NCBI GenBank assembly: GCA_964413125.1
Contig: CAYPSZ010000275.1
Span: 11,239-75,238 of the forward strand
DNA: 64,000 nucleotides
Direction: 5' to 3'
From: JAIPEI01 sp964413125
Lineage (GTDB): Bacteria; Desulfobacterota; DSM-4660; Desulfatiglandales; HGW-15
Shown here: positions 16,187 to 25,455 of the stretch, piece after piece
How the letters are laid out: each line of letters opens with the position of its first letter
How positions within the stretch are numbered: the stretch's first letter is position 1
Translations under genes and position numbers: made by a program
The notes under the pieces: model-generated
The model's input: only the letters and a program-made list of their open reading frames with translations
Told to the model about the DNA's origin: nothing
Database searches by the model: none

Positions 16187-18037
16187 CTAATCCTTGACCG
16201 GAAGGATGGCGTTCTCCGGGCAGACCTGGGCGCACACCGCGCACCCGATACAGAGATTCCGATTAATCACAACCTTCTCTTCCTCAATGAACATGGCCGG
16301 GCAGGCAAGATAATTAATGCAATCCCGATGATCCTTACACTTGTCATAGTTGATGCGGAAAGGTTTGGTCTTGCGCATCTGACCTGTGGCCTTTGCGAAG
16401 AGCGGACAGAATTCATCGGAGATGACAACGGAAACACCGTCGTAGTCCATTGATGCCTGAAAAGCCTCTATGGTCTTGTTCAGCTTGAAGGGTTTTACCA
16501 CATGTACATCTTTCACCCCGCAACCTCTGACCACGTCTTCGATGGAGATACGGGTACGATCAAGACCCATCAAGGCCGCATTAACTCCGGGATGAGGCTG
16601 GTGACCGGTCATGGCCGTTGTGCCGTTGTCCAGGATCACAAGAGTGAACTTGTGATTGTTGTGTACTGCGTCAACCAGGCCGGTTATACCCGAATGGAAG
16701 AAAGTGGAGTCCCCGATGAAAGAGACGACTTTCCTGTCGGTGGCCTCGGCAAATCCGCACGATGAGCTGACAGATGAACCCATGCAGATGAGATAGTCGG
16801 CCATTGAGATGGGGGGCAGAAGACCCAGGGTGTAGCACCCTATGTCCGTGGGATAAATCGCTTCCGGACCATACACCTTTTTTACAGCATAGTAGGTGGC
16901 ACGGTGGGGACAGCCTGCGCAAAGGTTGGGCGGCCGCCCCGGAAGCTGGGGCAGGTCTGAGAGATCCACCATGGCCCTGCCCTTGTACTCTGCATCAAAA
17001 TAAGCCGCAATGGCCGACCTGACCATCCCCGGATCGTATTCAAACAGACGGGAGAGCCCCCCCACACCCTTTCCCTTGATGGGAATCGTGATGCCGTTTT
17101 CCTGGGCAACGGCCTTGACGTCGGTTTCCATGACCGGTTCCAGCTCTTCCACCACCAGGACCAGGTCCACCTCCTTGAGGAACTCGGTAATCTTGGCCTT
17201 GGGAAGGGGCCAGGACATCCCCACCTGCATGAACCGGACCTTGTCTCCTATTCCCAGATCGTGAATGGCGTCCTTCACATAGTTGACGCTCACGCCATTT
17301 GCAATGATGCCCCACCTGCCCTTTCCGGTGACCCTGTTCTCGGGCCAGGCCTCGCTCTTGGCCGCAGCCTTATCGTACTTTTCAAGGAGTTCCTTGTGCA
17401 GTGTCCGGGATACCGCCGGTACCGTTACATAGTGGAACGGGTTTTTCTGAAACTCTCCCTTGGTGCGGATGGGCTTGAGTTCACCGAGCTTGACAGGTCC
17501 CCGCACATGGTTCAACCTCGTGGTGGTACGAAGAATCACCGGCAGCTCGAGTTCTTCGGAGAGATCGAAGGCCGCAATGGTCATATCCTTCATCTCCTGG
17601 GTGTTGGTGGGCTCGAGCATGGGCAGGCCGGAAAGCCTTGCGTAAAAACGGTTGTCCTGTTCGTTCTGGCTTGAAAACAGGGAGGGATCGTCCGCGTTTA
17701 CGATTACCATCCCGCCCTTCACGCCCACATAGGCCAGGGTCATGAGAGGATCCGCAGCTACGTTCAGGCCCACATGCTTCATGGTAACCATTGTGCGAAG
17801 ACCACAGGCCGCAGCACCTGCGCCCACCTCGAGCGCGACCTTCTCGTTTGTGGAGTACTCGAAGTACAGATCTGTTTCCCGGCTTATATTGAGAAATTGT
17901 AGAGGAATTTCGGAAGAAGGCGTCCCCGGATAGCATGTGGCAAAGGAGAGGCCAGCTTCCAGGGCACCGCGAGCAACAGCCTCGTTGCCCAACAACAGCA
18001 TTTCTTTCCCTGGAGAGTCGGTCAATAGCTTGTGCAT
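16187..18037 (-). CDS. iorA: Indolepyruvate ferredoxin oxidoreductase, alpha subunit
   Basis: A 616-aa subunit with an N-terminal pyrimidine-binding domain (CYPGTPSSEI near 35-45), CAGCPHR (373-379), the thiamine-diphosphate site GDSTFFHSG...DNGTTAMTGHQ (442-478) and a C-terminal ferredoxin domain. The second cluster motif is standard (C596, C599, C602, C606-P). The first shows only C567, C573 and C579-P in a stretched spacing, so that site may be altered or use another ligand. It works with IorB on aromatic 2-oxoacids. AGGGGGAC precedes the ATG. It lies 78 bp after the acyl-CoA ligase gene. Confidence 0.95.
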   Translation of the reverse strand: MHKLLTDSPGKEMLLLGNEAVARGALEAGLSFATCYPGTPSSEIPLQFLNISRETDLYFEYSTNEKVALEVGAGAAACGLRTMVTMKHVGLNVAADPLMTLAYVGVKGGMVIVNADDPSLFSSQNEQDNRFYARLSGLPMLEPTNTQEMKDMTIAAFDLSEELELPVILRTTTRLNHVRGPVKLGELKPIRTKGEFQKNPFHYVTVPAVSRTLHKELLEKYDKAAAKSEAWPENRVTGKGRWGIIANGVSVNYVKDAIHDLGIGDKVRFMQVGMSWPLPKAKITEFLKEVDLVLVVEELEPVMETDVKAVAQENGITIPIKGKGVGGLSRLFEYDPGMVRSAIAAYFDAEYKGRAMVDLSDLPQLPGRPPNLCAGCPHRATYYAVKKVYGPEAIYPTDIGCYTLGLLPPISMADYLICMGSSVSSSCGFAEATDRKVVSFIGDSTFFHSGITGLVDAVHNNHKFTLVILDNGTTAMTGHQPHPGVNAALMGLDRTRISIEDVVRGCGVKDVHVVKPFKLNKTIEAFQASMDYDGVSVVISDEFCPLFAKATGQMRKTKPFRINYDKCKDHRDCINYLACPAMFIEEEKVVINRNLCIGCAVCAQVCPENAILPVKD

Positions 18038-18115
18038 TTTTGTCCCCCTGCTTGTTCTTGAATTTTCCGCCTGTCCGGCAAGGCACCAACATGCCGGTCA
18101 AACGGGTTTCCACTC

Positions 18116-19687
18116 CTACAGCTTGAAGCTCTCAGCCATGCCCGCATACTTCTTGCGAAGCTTAGGTTTTTCAATCTTTCCTGTTGGATTTCGGGGTATA
18201 TCGTCAAAAAAAATCTTTCGGGGGCGCTTATACCTGGGCAGCCCTTCACAGGACTCAAGCACCTCCTCCTCTGTCATGTCCCTCCCCGGCTTGACCTTTA
18301 TTATGGCCGCCGCGATCTCCCCCAAACGCTCATCAGGAATGCCTATGACCGCGGCATCCTGAATCTTGTCGCTGTTCATGAGGAAGTCCTCTATCTCCAC
18401 AGGAAAGATGTTTTCCCCACCCGTAATGATCACGTCCTTTTTTCGGTCCACCAGCCAGATGAAACCGTCTTCATCCAAGCGCGCCATATCACCGGTCAGG
18501 AGCCATCCCTCAAACAGGGTGGCTTTGGTGGCTTCAGGATTCTTGTAGTATTCCTTCATCACGCCCGGTCCCTTAACCATGAGTTCTCCGGGCTTTCCCC
18601 CTAGCACTTCATTGAGTTCGGGATCCACTATTCTGCACTCCCAGTCGAATCCGGGCACGCCGATGGCTCCCACCTTGTGCAGGTTTTCCATACCCAGGTG
18701 GACGCAGCCCGGTCCCGTGGTCTCACTGAGTCCGTAGTTGGTGTCGTAATTGTGATGGGGAAAAACTTTTTTCCAATTCTTCACCAGGCTGGGAGGCACG
18801 GGCTGCGCGCCGATATGCATAAGATGCCACTGCTCCAGGTTGTAGTCGGAAAGCCTGATATCACCGTTCTCTATGGCAATGAGAATGTCCTGGGCCCAGG
18901 GGACCAGCAACCATACGATGGTGCCTTTTTCCTCTGACACGGCCTCCAGGATCCACTCGGGCTTTGTTCCCTTGAGGATAACCGCCCGGGCGCCTACTAT
19001 GAAGTTTCCGAACCAGTGCATCTTTGCCCCAGTATGGTAGAGAGGAGGGATGCAGATGAAGTTGTCTTTGTGGGTCTGATTGTGGTGACGGTTTTCAATT
19101 ATGCAGGCGAACTCAAGGTTTCGGTGGGTAAGAAGGATTGGTTTGGGTTGGCCTGTTGTGCCGCTGGTGAAGTAAAGAGCCGCTTCGTCCGTAATGGATA
19201 GAGGCAACTGTGGGGCCTCTATAGTGCCGTCTTTCAGGAACTCTTCATAGGAAACCGCATAGTCCGGTCTTTGCTCTTCCGGGCCGACGAAAACAAAGTG
19301 CTCGACTCCGGGGATATCCGCTCGGATGGCGTCGACCCGGTCAATGAACTCCTCCCCGAAGATCAGGGCCTTGCCCTCGGCGATATCAATGCAGTAACGA
19401 ATGTCGTCCGCAAGGAAACGGAAGTTCAGGGGAACGGCCCAGGCACCGGCTCGGAGAATCCCGAAATATGCAGGAAGCCACTCGAGGCAGTTCATCATGA
19501 GGTGTACCACTTTGTCGCCCCTGCCGACACCCCGAGCCGTCAATGCCCCTGCAAAACGATCGGCCTGGTCGTCAAACTCTTTCCATGTGATCTCACGTCG
19601 CAGGTTCTTAGCAGGCTCCCGTTCTATGAGAGCCGTCTCATCCCTGTACATCCTGGCGTTTCTTGCCAGTATCTCCGTGATAATCAT
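18116..19687 (-). CDS. AMP-forming acyl-CoA ligase
   Basis: A 523-aa adenylate-forming enzyme that makes acyl-AMP and then acyl-CoA. Core motifs: YFTSGTTGQPKPILLTHR (near 171-188), NYGLSETTGP, WLLTGDMARLDEDG, DRKKDVIITGGENIFPVEIE and the catalytic Lys in NPTGKIEKPKLR at the C-terminus. AGGAGGAAG precedes the ATG at 19687. It leads the operon with iorA and iorB, so an arylacetate is a reasonable substrate, which would let free acids re-enter the pathway or be made from the CoA ester. That substrate is inferred from context only. A promoter is visible at 19726-19754. Confidence 0.88.
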   Translation of the reverse strand: MIITEILARNARMYRDETALIEREPAKNLRREITWKEFDDQADRFAGALTARGVGRGDKVVHLMMNCLEWLPAYFGILRAGAWAVPLNFRFLADDIRYCIDIAEGKALIFGEEFIDRVDAIRADIPGVEHFVFVGPEEQRPDYAVSYEEFLKDGTIEAPQLPLSITDEAALYFTSGTTGQPKPILLTHRNLEFACIIENRHHNQTHKDNFICIPPLYHTGAKMHWFGNFIVGARAVILKGTKPEWILEAVSEEKGTIVWLLVPWAQDILIAIENGDIRLSDYNLEQWHLMHIGAQPVPPSLVKNWKKVFPHHNYDTNYGLSETTGPGCVHLGMENLHKVGAIGVPGFDWECRIVDPELNEVLGGKPGELMVKGPGVMKEYYKNPEATKATLFEGWLLTGDMARLDEDGFIWLVDRKKDVIITGGENIFPVEIEDFLMNSDKIQDAAVIGIPDERLGEIAAAIIKVKPGRDMTEEEVLESCEGLPRYKRPRKIFFDDIPRNPTGKIEKPKLRKKYAGMAESFKL

Positions 19688-19725
19688 ATTCTTCCTCCTG
19701 AAGCTACATTTTAGCTACAAAGTAA

Positions 19726-19754
19726 CTTGTAATCGAAGCTTTAGACACTGTCAA
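19726..19754 (-). promoter_or_regulatory. Sigma-70 promoter of the acyl-CoA ligase/iorAB operon
   Basis: On the minus strand TTGACA (complement of 19749-19754), a 17-bp spacer and TACAAG (19726-19731). The start of transcription would lie about 30 bases before the ATG at 19687. The short leader repeats GTAGCT twice ten bases apart before the ribosome site. Confidence 0.65.
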
Positions 19755-19785
19755 GGGAAGAACGCCCTATTGCTTGAGGAGCATG

Positions 19786-20466
19786 CTAGTCGAGAAGCCC
19801 TTCGGTAAGAGGTAGAAAGTGGGATCCCGGAAAAGCCTCGGCCAGTTTGTTGTGGGCCTCGCGGGCCTTTTCCGCCTGCCCGTTCAACCGGTGCAGGCGA
19901 ACCAGCCGGACCAGGGCCTGCTCCCTGAGGAACGCCTCCGGATCTCGGGATATGGGAGTAAGCTCTTCGATGGCGGCATCATACTCCTGCTTAGCCTCAA
20001 AGCATGCGGCCAGGCCGAGACTTGCCATACCAACATATGACTTATTCCGCCGGCTTTGCTCCTTGAACTTGCGATAGAGCTTTATGGCCTCATCCAATCT
20101 CCCTTCCCGGAATTCAAGGCTTGCGAGCTGAGGCAGCGCCAGACCGCTGACCCGGGCAAACCTGTGTTCCGAGCTGACTCTCCTGAAGAGATCCGCCGGA
20201 ACAGCAGGGTCTTCGGGCTTTTCACCCAGGACCTCGGAGGTTCGAAGGGTGTAATAGGCCTGGTTATATAACTCCTGGCCCCGCTTGTCCTCGTAGTCCA
20301 TATACCAAGATACCCCGAGGTAGCCCAAAATCAGTACGGCTATGGTCACACCCGCATAAATAAAGGGTTGAGTGTGTTCCTGAACATAACGAACGGCCCG
20401 TTCGCTGAATGTCATAAACTCATCAGGGCCTTTGAGGAGCTCTTTCCTGGTAAGCTTTTTAGCCAT
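19786..20466 (-). CDS. Membrane-anchored TPR protein, YfgM-like
   Basis: A 226-aa protein with a charged cytoplasmic N-terminus, one membrane segment at about residues 36-55 and a helical C-terminal region with TPR-like repeats from residue 95 (for example LASLEFREGRLDEAIKLYRKF by position and the LGLAACFEAKQEYDAAIEEL unit). The layout resembles YfgM/ancillary SecYEG translocon proteins, which help periplasmic protein export. AAGGAAAT precedes the ATG. It is transcribed toward the acyl-CoA ligase operon but separated from it by the promoter. Confidence 0.75.
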   Translation of the reverse strand: MAKKLTRKELLKGPDEFMTFSERAVRYVQEHTQPFIYAGVTIAVLILGYLGVSWYMDYEDKRGQELYNQAYYTLRTSEVLGEKPEDPAVPADLFRRVSSEHRFARVSGLALPQLASLEFREGRLDEAIKLYRKFKEQSRRNKSYVGMASLGLAACFEAKQEYDAAIEELTPISRDPEAFLREQALVRLVRLHRLNGQAEKAREAHNKLAEAFPGSHFLPLTEGLLD

Positions 20467-20593
20467 GTCTTATTTCCTTCATCGAATATTTCTGATTAGC
20501 AAATGGTCCCGCTTGAGTCAAGGCAAATAAGGCTTGTATTTTTCAAGGCTCCACAATAAAAGGAATAATTGTTCCGGGGACGCATGATGCACC

Positions 20594-21235
20594 ATGAACC
20601 TCACTCCTCACGCACTTTTAAAACACATGGAGGCGCTGCCCGACTGGGCGATCTACCTGGTGCTCGGAGTAAGCGCATTTGTGGAAAACCTGATTCCTCC
20701 AATCCCGGGAGACACCATCACCGCCGTAGGCGCCTTTCTGGCAGGCACCGGCAGGCTTGGATTCGGGGGCGTATTCATCTCAACAACTTTGGGTAGCCTA
20801 GCCGGTTTCATCGCTCTTTTCAGCATCGGGACGGCCTTGGGGCGCCGGTATTTTCTGGAAAAGGACTACAGGTTATTTCGCGCCGGAAAAATTATCCGTG
20901 CAGAAGCATGGTTCATCAAGTACGGCTACTTCTTGGTCGCGATCAACAGATTCATCCCCGGGATCAGGAGTGCCGTTTCCCTGGCGGCGGGACTGAGCGG
21001 TCTTAGACCGCATCTTGTCGCCATGCTCGCCCTCGTGAGCTGCGCGGCCTGGAACGGAATATGGATTTCCCTGGGATTCTTTCTGGGGACCCGGTGGGAG
21101 GTAGTGGAAGCCAGGCTGTCCGCAGCCATGACCCGCTACAACTTGGCTATGGCGATCGTGGGAGGGCTTTTGATCCTGGGCTTCATCCTGGTGAGGTTCT
21201 TTCGGAAGAGGTTATTCGCGCTCTGGTCAAAATAG
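20594..21235 (+). CDS. DedA family membrane protein
   Basis: A 213-aa polytopic inner-membrane protein. FVENLIPPIPGDTITAVGAFL (near 30-50, cited by position) and NRFIPGIRSAVSLAAG (near 115-130) are the two DedA signature regions, with the conserved Arg in the second. Family members act in lipid-carrier recycling (undecaprenyl phosphate or phosphatidylethanolamine flipping) and membrane homeostasis. The ribosome site is weak (GGGGAC thirteen bases upstream). It stands alone, divergent from the TPR gene and convergent with DUF362. Confidence 0.92.
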   Translation: MNLTPHALLKHMEALPDWAIYLVLGVSAFVENLIPPIPGDTITAVGAFLAGTGRLGFGGVFISTTLGSLAGFIALFSIGTALGRRYFLEKDYRLFRAGKIIRAEAWFIKYGYFLVAINRFIPGIRSAVSLAAGLSGLRPHLVAMLALVSCAAWNGIWISLGFFLGTRWEVVEARLSAAMTRYNLAMAIVGGLLILGFILVRFFRKRLFALWSK

Positions 21236-21267
21236 ATGCCTTACAATCGCAAATTCAGTGCAATGAA

Positions 21268-22569
21268 TCACTGCACGCCAAAGAATCCTTTATCGAACTC
21301 CTCTTTTCCGTGGTAGCGCCCCGCAACTCCCTGCAAAAACGACTCGAGGGCCTTCTCGTCGGGGTGGATGCCGCAAGATCTCATGGCATGCATCACCGCA
21401 TCTAGTCCCGGCGGGCATCCTGCGGCCGGCACGGCCTCTTTAACAGCCGGCGAGCGACGGTTGGCCTTGATCATGCAATTGCCTACGAGCAGGGTCTTGT
21501 TTGCGAGGCCGGAAGGCTCGGCCGCCTTGCCCGTCAAAATCTCAATCTCGTTGAAGGCCTGTCCTTTATGGGCGGTCATTACCGCCACCAGCATCGGACC
21601 GTAGAGGCCCGAGCACCCCGTGCAAAGGGTGGAGTCATATTTTGGGAAACGGACCCCTTGAATGCCCTGACGATCCCATGCCCTGGGACCCGTATCATCC
21701 CTGCGCCATGTGTTGTCCCACTTCAAAGGACGCCTGAGCGTTTTAACGGCTTCGCCTTCAGGAGGCAAAGTCTCGGTTTCGGGAGAACGACCTTGTCTCT
21801 CTGCACAGAGGCGGATGTGGGGAACCTCCATGGGATCAAACCCGGCCACAGCGGCCCCTGTGAAATCAGCGGAGAGAGGATCGGAAGAAGCAACCAGTGC
21901 ATCCATTCGAACAGCGATCCCCGTATAGAAGGGCCCCTTTTCCAGGCCGTATATTCCGTCAATCACAGTTAGGTCCGGGGTAAGTTTCTCCACCAAACGG
22001 GCCAGATAGCTGTCCAGCCCGCCGTCGGAACTATGACACTTCTTTCGGGACCGCATGGAAATACAACCTTTGAGGTTCTTCAGCCCGAGGGAAAGCATGG
22101 CCTGATTATGGGTCTTCATTACCGGCATATTTATAAAGAAGTCCGCTGAAAGGGCCGGCTCAGAGATATCGAGGCTGTATTCTCCGAAATCCTCCTTCAC
22201 AAAAGGTTCCTTGTGTATGTCCATGAGCCTGACGCCGTACCGCTTAGCGAGTTCACCATATCCCAGAGCCTCAAACACCCTCCCGGTGGGTACGCCGAAG
22301 TTCTTGCCATAGACGGAACCCTCACCGATGGTTATGGATCCGACCCCGTGTTCCTTCAACAGAACTACCATGTCATGGACCAGGCGAGTGGTGGTTACCA
22401 CTCCGAAGAGCGGCATGGGAAAACTCTCGTCCAGGGCCACCAGGTTGGGTTTGATAAAAACCCTCAGCCCGGAGTCGAGATCGTTAAGGCCCTCACAAAG
22501 ACTCAAGAGTCGTCCCAGGGAATGGGGAGAAGCCTCATAACGCAGGATGGACGCTTTATTCCCAGCCAA
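21268..22569 (-). CDS. DUF362 domain protein
   Basis: A 433-aa protein whose N-terminal 260 residues form a DUF362 domain: FIKPNLV near 38-44, GVVTTTRLVHDMVVLL, TIGEGSVYGKNF and the MPVMKTHNQAMLSLGLKNLKG block near 150-170. The C-terminal part has STLCTGCSG and a late CPPG. This is fewer cysteines than the ferredoxin domain often fused to DUF362. The function of the family is unknown, although it is common in anaerobes. The start is TTG at 22569 with AAAGG nine bases upstream. Confidence 0.85.
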   Translation of the reverse strand: MAGNKASILRYEASPHSLGRLLSLCEGLNDLDSGLRVFIKPNLVALDESFPMPLFGVVTTTRLVHDMVVLLKEHGVGSITIGEGSVYGKNFGVPTGRVFEALGYGELAKRYGVRLMDIHKEPFVKEDFGEYSLDISEPALSADFFINMPVMKTHNQAMLSLGLKNLKGCISMRSRKKCHSSDGGLDSYLARLVEKLTPDLTVIDGIYGLEKGPFYTGIAVRMDALVASSDPLSADFTGAAVAGFDPMEVPHIRLCAERQGRSPETETLPPEGEAVKTLRRPLKWDNTWRRDDTGPRAWDRQGIQGVRFPKYDSTLCTGCSGLYGPMLVAVMTAHKGQAFNEIEILTGKAAEPSGLANKTLLVGNCMIKANRRSPAVKEAVPAAGCPPGLDAVMHAMRSCGIHPDEKALESFLQGVAGRYHGKEEFDKGFFGVQ

Positions 22570-22705
22570 TGTTCAATGCCTTTCTCAGTAGCCCTGAAAA
22601 GTCCCCATGGTGCCCAGGAGACGGGGGAACCCGCCGGCCTGAGTCCTGGTCATCACCCTTATCTTTCGAGCGGAACGACACCATCGGAGGATTTCCTTAA
22701 GCCGA

Positions 22706-22939
22706 CTAGCCTTGGATATTCTTTATACTGGATTTGAGTATACAGCGATCCAGTTCCTTTTCCAGATCTTGAATCATTCCTCTTAATAATCTCAGTTCCT
22801 GATCTTTTGCCCTGAGCTCTGCATCACATTTGCAGGGCTTAAATTCCATCTTATCGTGTTTTTTCTTTAGTTTTTTTATCTCTTTTCGCAAGCTTTTAAG
22901 CTTTTTTTTAGTCTGCTTATCAATTGCTAAAGAACACAT
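22706..22939 (-). CDS. Small lysine-rich coiled-coil protein
   Basis: A 77-aa protein. Residues 8-30 are almost all Lys, Leu and Glu/Arg in heptad order, then PCKCD (36-40), then a second coiled-coil helix to about residue 68. The CxC and the two helices suggest a small dimer or metal-binding hairpin. I do not know its function. ATG at 22939 has AAAGGATGAT upstream. An inverted repeat overlaps its presumed -10 region (22953-22973). Confidence 0.65.
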   Translation of the reverse strand: MCSLAIDKQTKKKLKSLRKEIKKLKKKHDKMEFKPCKCDAELRAKDQELRLLRGMIQDLEKELDRCILKSSIKNIQG

Positions 22940-22952
22940 ATCATCCTTTTAT

Positions 22953-22973
22953 TTAACGGTAGTATAACCGTAA
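22953..22973 (-). promoter_or_regulatory. Inverted repeat around a -10-like TATACT
   Basis: Arms ACGGT (22956-22960) and ACCGT (22967-22971) flank AGTATA, whose complement is TATACT. It lies 22-28 bases before the start codon of the coiled-coil gene. No good -35 is seen at 17 bp, so it may be an operator over an activator-dependent promoter. Confidence 0.4.
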
Positions 22974-23024
22974 AAGACAATAAATAAGTAGAATAGATCC
23001 TTATCGAATCATATCATTTCAAAT

Positions 23025-23435
23025 TCAAGGGTTTTTTTTGTTATCTTTTCCGGTCGCCTCTTTAAGGGCTGTTCTGGCGGCTCGGTTGAGGGAGTGCAAT
23101 ATGGTTAGAAAACCACGTGTGCCGGCCTCGAAAAAGGCTTCGGTAAGGCCGGCGCCCTGCCGGTCCTCGGTCTTTCCATCCTCAGACCTTTCCAGGTGCC
23201 TCACCAGGGTTTCATAAGCAGTATTCAACTGCTTCAGCCGCTCCTCAGCCCTTTTACGGAGCCGCGGGTCTCCGGCGAACCTGTCCGGGTGCCATACTCG
23301 AACCAGGTCCCTGTAAGCGCGGCGGGCCGTATCCTTGGTTGAGCACTCCTCAAGCTCAAGCAATTGAAGGCATCGTCTGATTTCCAATTCAATGCCCCCT
23401 TTTATCGCCTCGGTCTTTAACGAGTGTCCATCCAT
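23025..23435 (-). CDS. J-domain (DnaJ-like) protein
   Basis: A 136-aa protein with a J domain at about residues 17-72. CLQLLELEECSTKDTARRAYRD is followed by LVRVWHPDRF, which holds the HPD tripeptide needed to stimulate DnaK ATPase. The rest is a short helix, a low-complexity linker and a final helical segment. It lacks the zinc and C-terminal domains of DnaJ itself, so it is a specialised co-chaperone. The start ATG at 23435 has no clear ribosome site. Confidence 0.8.
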   Translation of the reverse strand: MDGHSLKTEAIKGGIELEIRRCLQLLELEECSTKDTARRAYRDLVRVWHPDRFAGDPRLRKRAEERLKQLNTAYETLVRHLERSEDGKTEDRQGAGLTEAFFEAGTRGFLTILHSLNRAARTALKEATGKDNKKNP

Positions 23436-23540
23436 GAACTAAACCGTGGACACTCGGAAGTTACCAAGGAGGCGGCCCTCGCAAAGAAAGCTTTCTTTGT
23501 TTTCAAACCAAACCTCTACGCGGCCCGGGGCCGAAACACT

Positions 23541-25238
23541 CTACCCCTCGCGGGACTTCTCAATCTTGGCCCAAGAGTCACGCAGAGCCACTGTGCGGTT
23601 AAAAACCGGCCGACCTTCCTTTGAATCCGTGGAGTCGGCACAGAAGTAACCCAACCGTTCAAACTGGTATCTATCTCCCGGGCGCGCATGCTTCAGGCCG
23701 GGCTCCACCGGACAAGGGGAAACCACCTCCAGTGAATCAGGGTTCAGGAGGTCCTTGAAATCCCTCCCTTCCGGATCATCAGACAGGTTCGCACGCATGA
23801 AGAGCCGGTCGTACAATCTAACCTCAGCCTCAACCGCATGCCGCGCGGACACCCAGTGAAGCGTACCCTTCACCTTTCTTCCGTCGGGAGCGTCCCCTCC
23901 CTTGGTCTTTGGATCATACGTACATCTAAGCTCGATCACTTCCCCGGTCTCCCGGTCCTTTACCACCTCGTGACAAGTGATGAAGTACGCATAGCGAAGT
24001 CGGACTTCACGACCTGGAGCCAAGCGGAAGAATTTTCCGGGAGGATCCTCACGAAAATCATCACGCTCAATAAAGATCTCCCGGCAGAAAGGAACGTACC
24101 TGGTGCCCATGGAAAGGTCTTCCGGGTTGTTTACCGCCTCCACCTCTTCTTCTCCCCTTGCGGGATAGTTCTCGATGATCACCCGAAGAGGTCTCAGAAC
24201 CGCCATGACCCTGGGCGCCTTCCTATTCAGATCCTCCCTTATACAGTGCTCCAGCAAAGATAGGTCAACCGTGCTGTCCTTCTTAGCCACACCAATACGC
24301 TCGCAGAAGATACGTATGGACTCCGGCGTGTAACCCCGTCTTCGAAGGCCGCACAGGGTGGGCATCCTCGGGTCGTCCCATCCGTTCACAAAGCCGCCTC
24401 GGACCAGTTCAAGGAGTTTTCTCTTGCTCATGACAGTGTAGCTGAGATTCAAGCGAGCGAATTCGATCTGTTGAGGATGAAATACGCCCAGCTGGTCCAG
24501 AAACCAATCGTACAGGGGACGGTGGTCCTCGAACTCCAGCGTGCATATGGAATGGGTAATACCTTCCAGGGAATCGGAAAGGCCATGGGCGAAATCATAC
24601 ATGGGATAGATACACCAAGTGCTTCCGGTCCTGTGGTGAGCCGCATTCATGATGCGATATATAACAGGATCCCGCATGTTAAGATTGGGAGAGGCCATGT
24701 CTATCTTAGCCCTCAGCACATGTTCCCCTTCCCTGAACTCGCCCTGAGCCATTCGCCGGAACAGATCCAGGTTTTCCTCCACGGACCTTTCCCGGTAAGG
24801 GCTGTCCTTGCCGGCTCCGGTAAGGGTCCCACGGTACTCCCTTATCTGTTCGGGGCTGAGACTGTCCACATAGGCCTTCCCATCCCTAATCAGCCGGAGG
24901 GCGTACTCGTGGAGCTTTTCAAAGTAGTCCGAGGCAAAAAAGAGCCGGTCTCCCCAATCAAATCCGAGCCACCTGACGTCTTCCATGATGGAATCCACGT
25001 ACTCCGATTCTTCCTTTATGGGATTGGTGTCATCGAACCGGAGGTTGCAAAGACCCCCGTATTCATGGGCAAGCCCGAAATTAAGACAGATGCTCTTGGC
25101 GTGACCGATGTGGAGATATCCATTCGGTTCAGGAGGAAAGCGGGTGTGCACCCTGCCTTCGTTCTTTCCGTTTTTCAAATCCTCATCGATAATGTTCCGT
25201 ATGAAATGCTGCCCTGTGTTTTTAGCTTCTCTCACCAT
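23541..25238 (-). CDS. glnS: Glutaminyl-tRNA synthetase
   Basis: A class I aminoacyl-tRNA synthetase of 565 aa from ATG 25238. PPEPNGYLHIGHAKS (HIGH motif near 37-44) and VMSKRKLLELV (KMSKS-type loop) bracket the catalytic domain, and the C-terminal half is the beta-barrel anticodon-binding region. SRSVEE-like and RFDDTNPIKEE segments fit GlnRS and not discriminating GluRS. It charges tRNA-Gln directly, so this organism probably does not depend only on the Glu-tRNA-Gln amidotransferase route. The frame extends to a GTG at 25286, but the ATG is preferred on family alignment. Confidence 0.93.
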   Translation of the reverse strand: MVREAKNTGQHFIRNIIDEDLKNGKNEGRVHTRFPPEPNGYLHIGHAKSICLNFGLAHEYGGLCNLRFDDTNPIKEESEYVDSIMEDVRWLGFDWGDRLFFASDYFEKLHEYALRLIRDGKAYVDSLSPEQIREYRGTLTGAGKDSPYRERSVEENLDLFRRMAQGEFREGEHVLRAKIDMASPNLNMRDPVIYRIMNAAHHRTGSTWCIYPMYDFAHGLSDSLEGITHSICTLEFEDHRPLYDWFLDQLGVFHPQQIEFARLNLSYTVMSKRKLLELVRGGFVNGWDDPRMPTLCGLRRRGYTPESIRIFCERIGVAKKDSTVDLSLLEHCIREDLNRKAPRVMAVLRPLRVIIENYPARGEEEVEAVNNPEDLSMGTRYVPFCREIFIERDDFREDPPGKFFRLAPGREVRLRYAYFITCHEVVKDRETGEVIELRCTYDPKTKGGDAPDGRKVKGTLHWVSARHAVEAEVRLYDRLFMRANLSDDPEGRDFKDLLNPDSLEVVSPCPVEPGLKHARPGDRYQFERLGYFCADSTDSKEGRPVFNRTVALRDSWAKIEKSREG

Positions 25239-25455
25239 GGATTTCCGCTCTGTCTTGGGGGTCGGCCCCTGCCGGGGCAGCCGCACCCGGCCGCCGGACC
25301 GGGCAATTGGAGGCCCCTTTTTATGGTTTGCTGCACGAATACGAATAAGCGCCCGGACTCCCCAAGGCTTCAGGTGCTGAAAACAATCCTACGGACGAAA
25401 CACCACACACCCGGTCTCATGGCAGGGCGTGCGAGAACAAAGCCTCCGTGAACCC

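Noticed and set aside
24471..25451. Open frame of 326 codons on the plus strand
   Set aside because: Antisense to glnS. The protein is low in structure signals and unlike any family I know.
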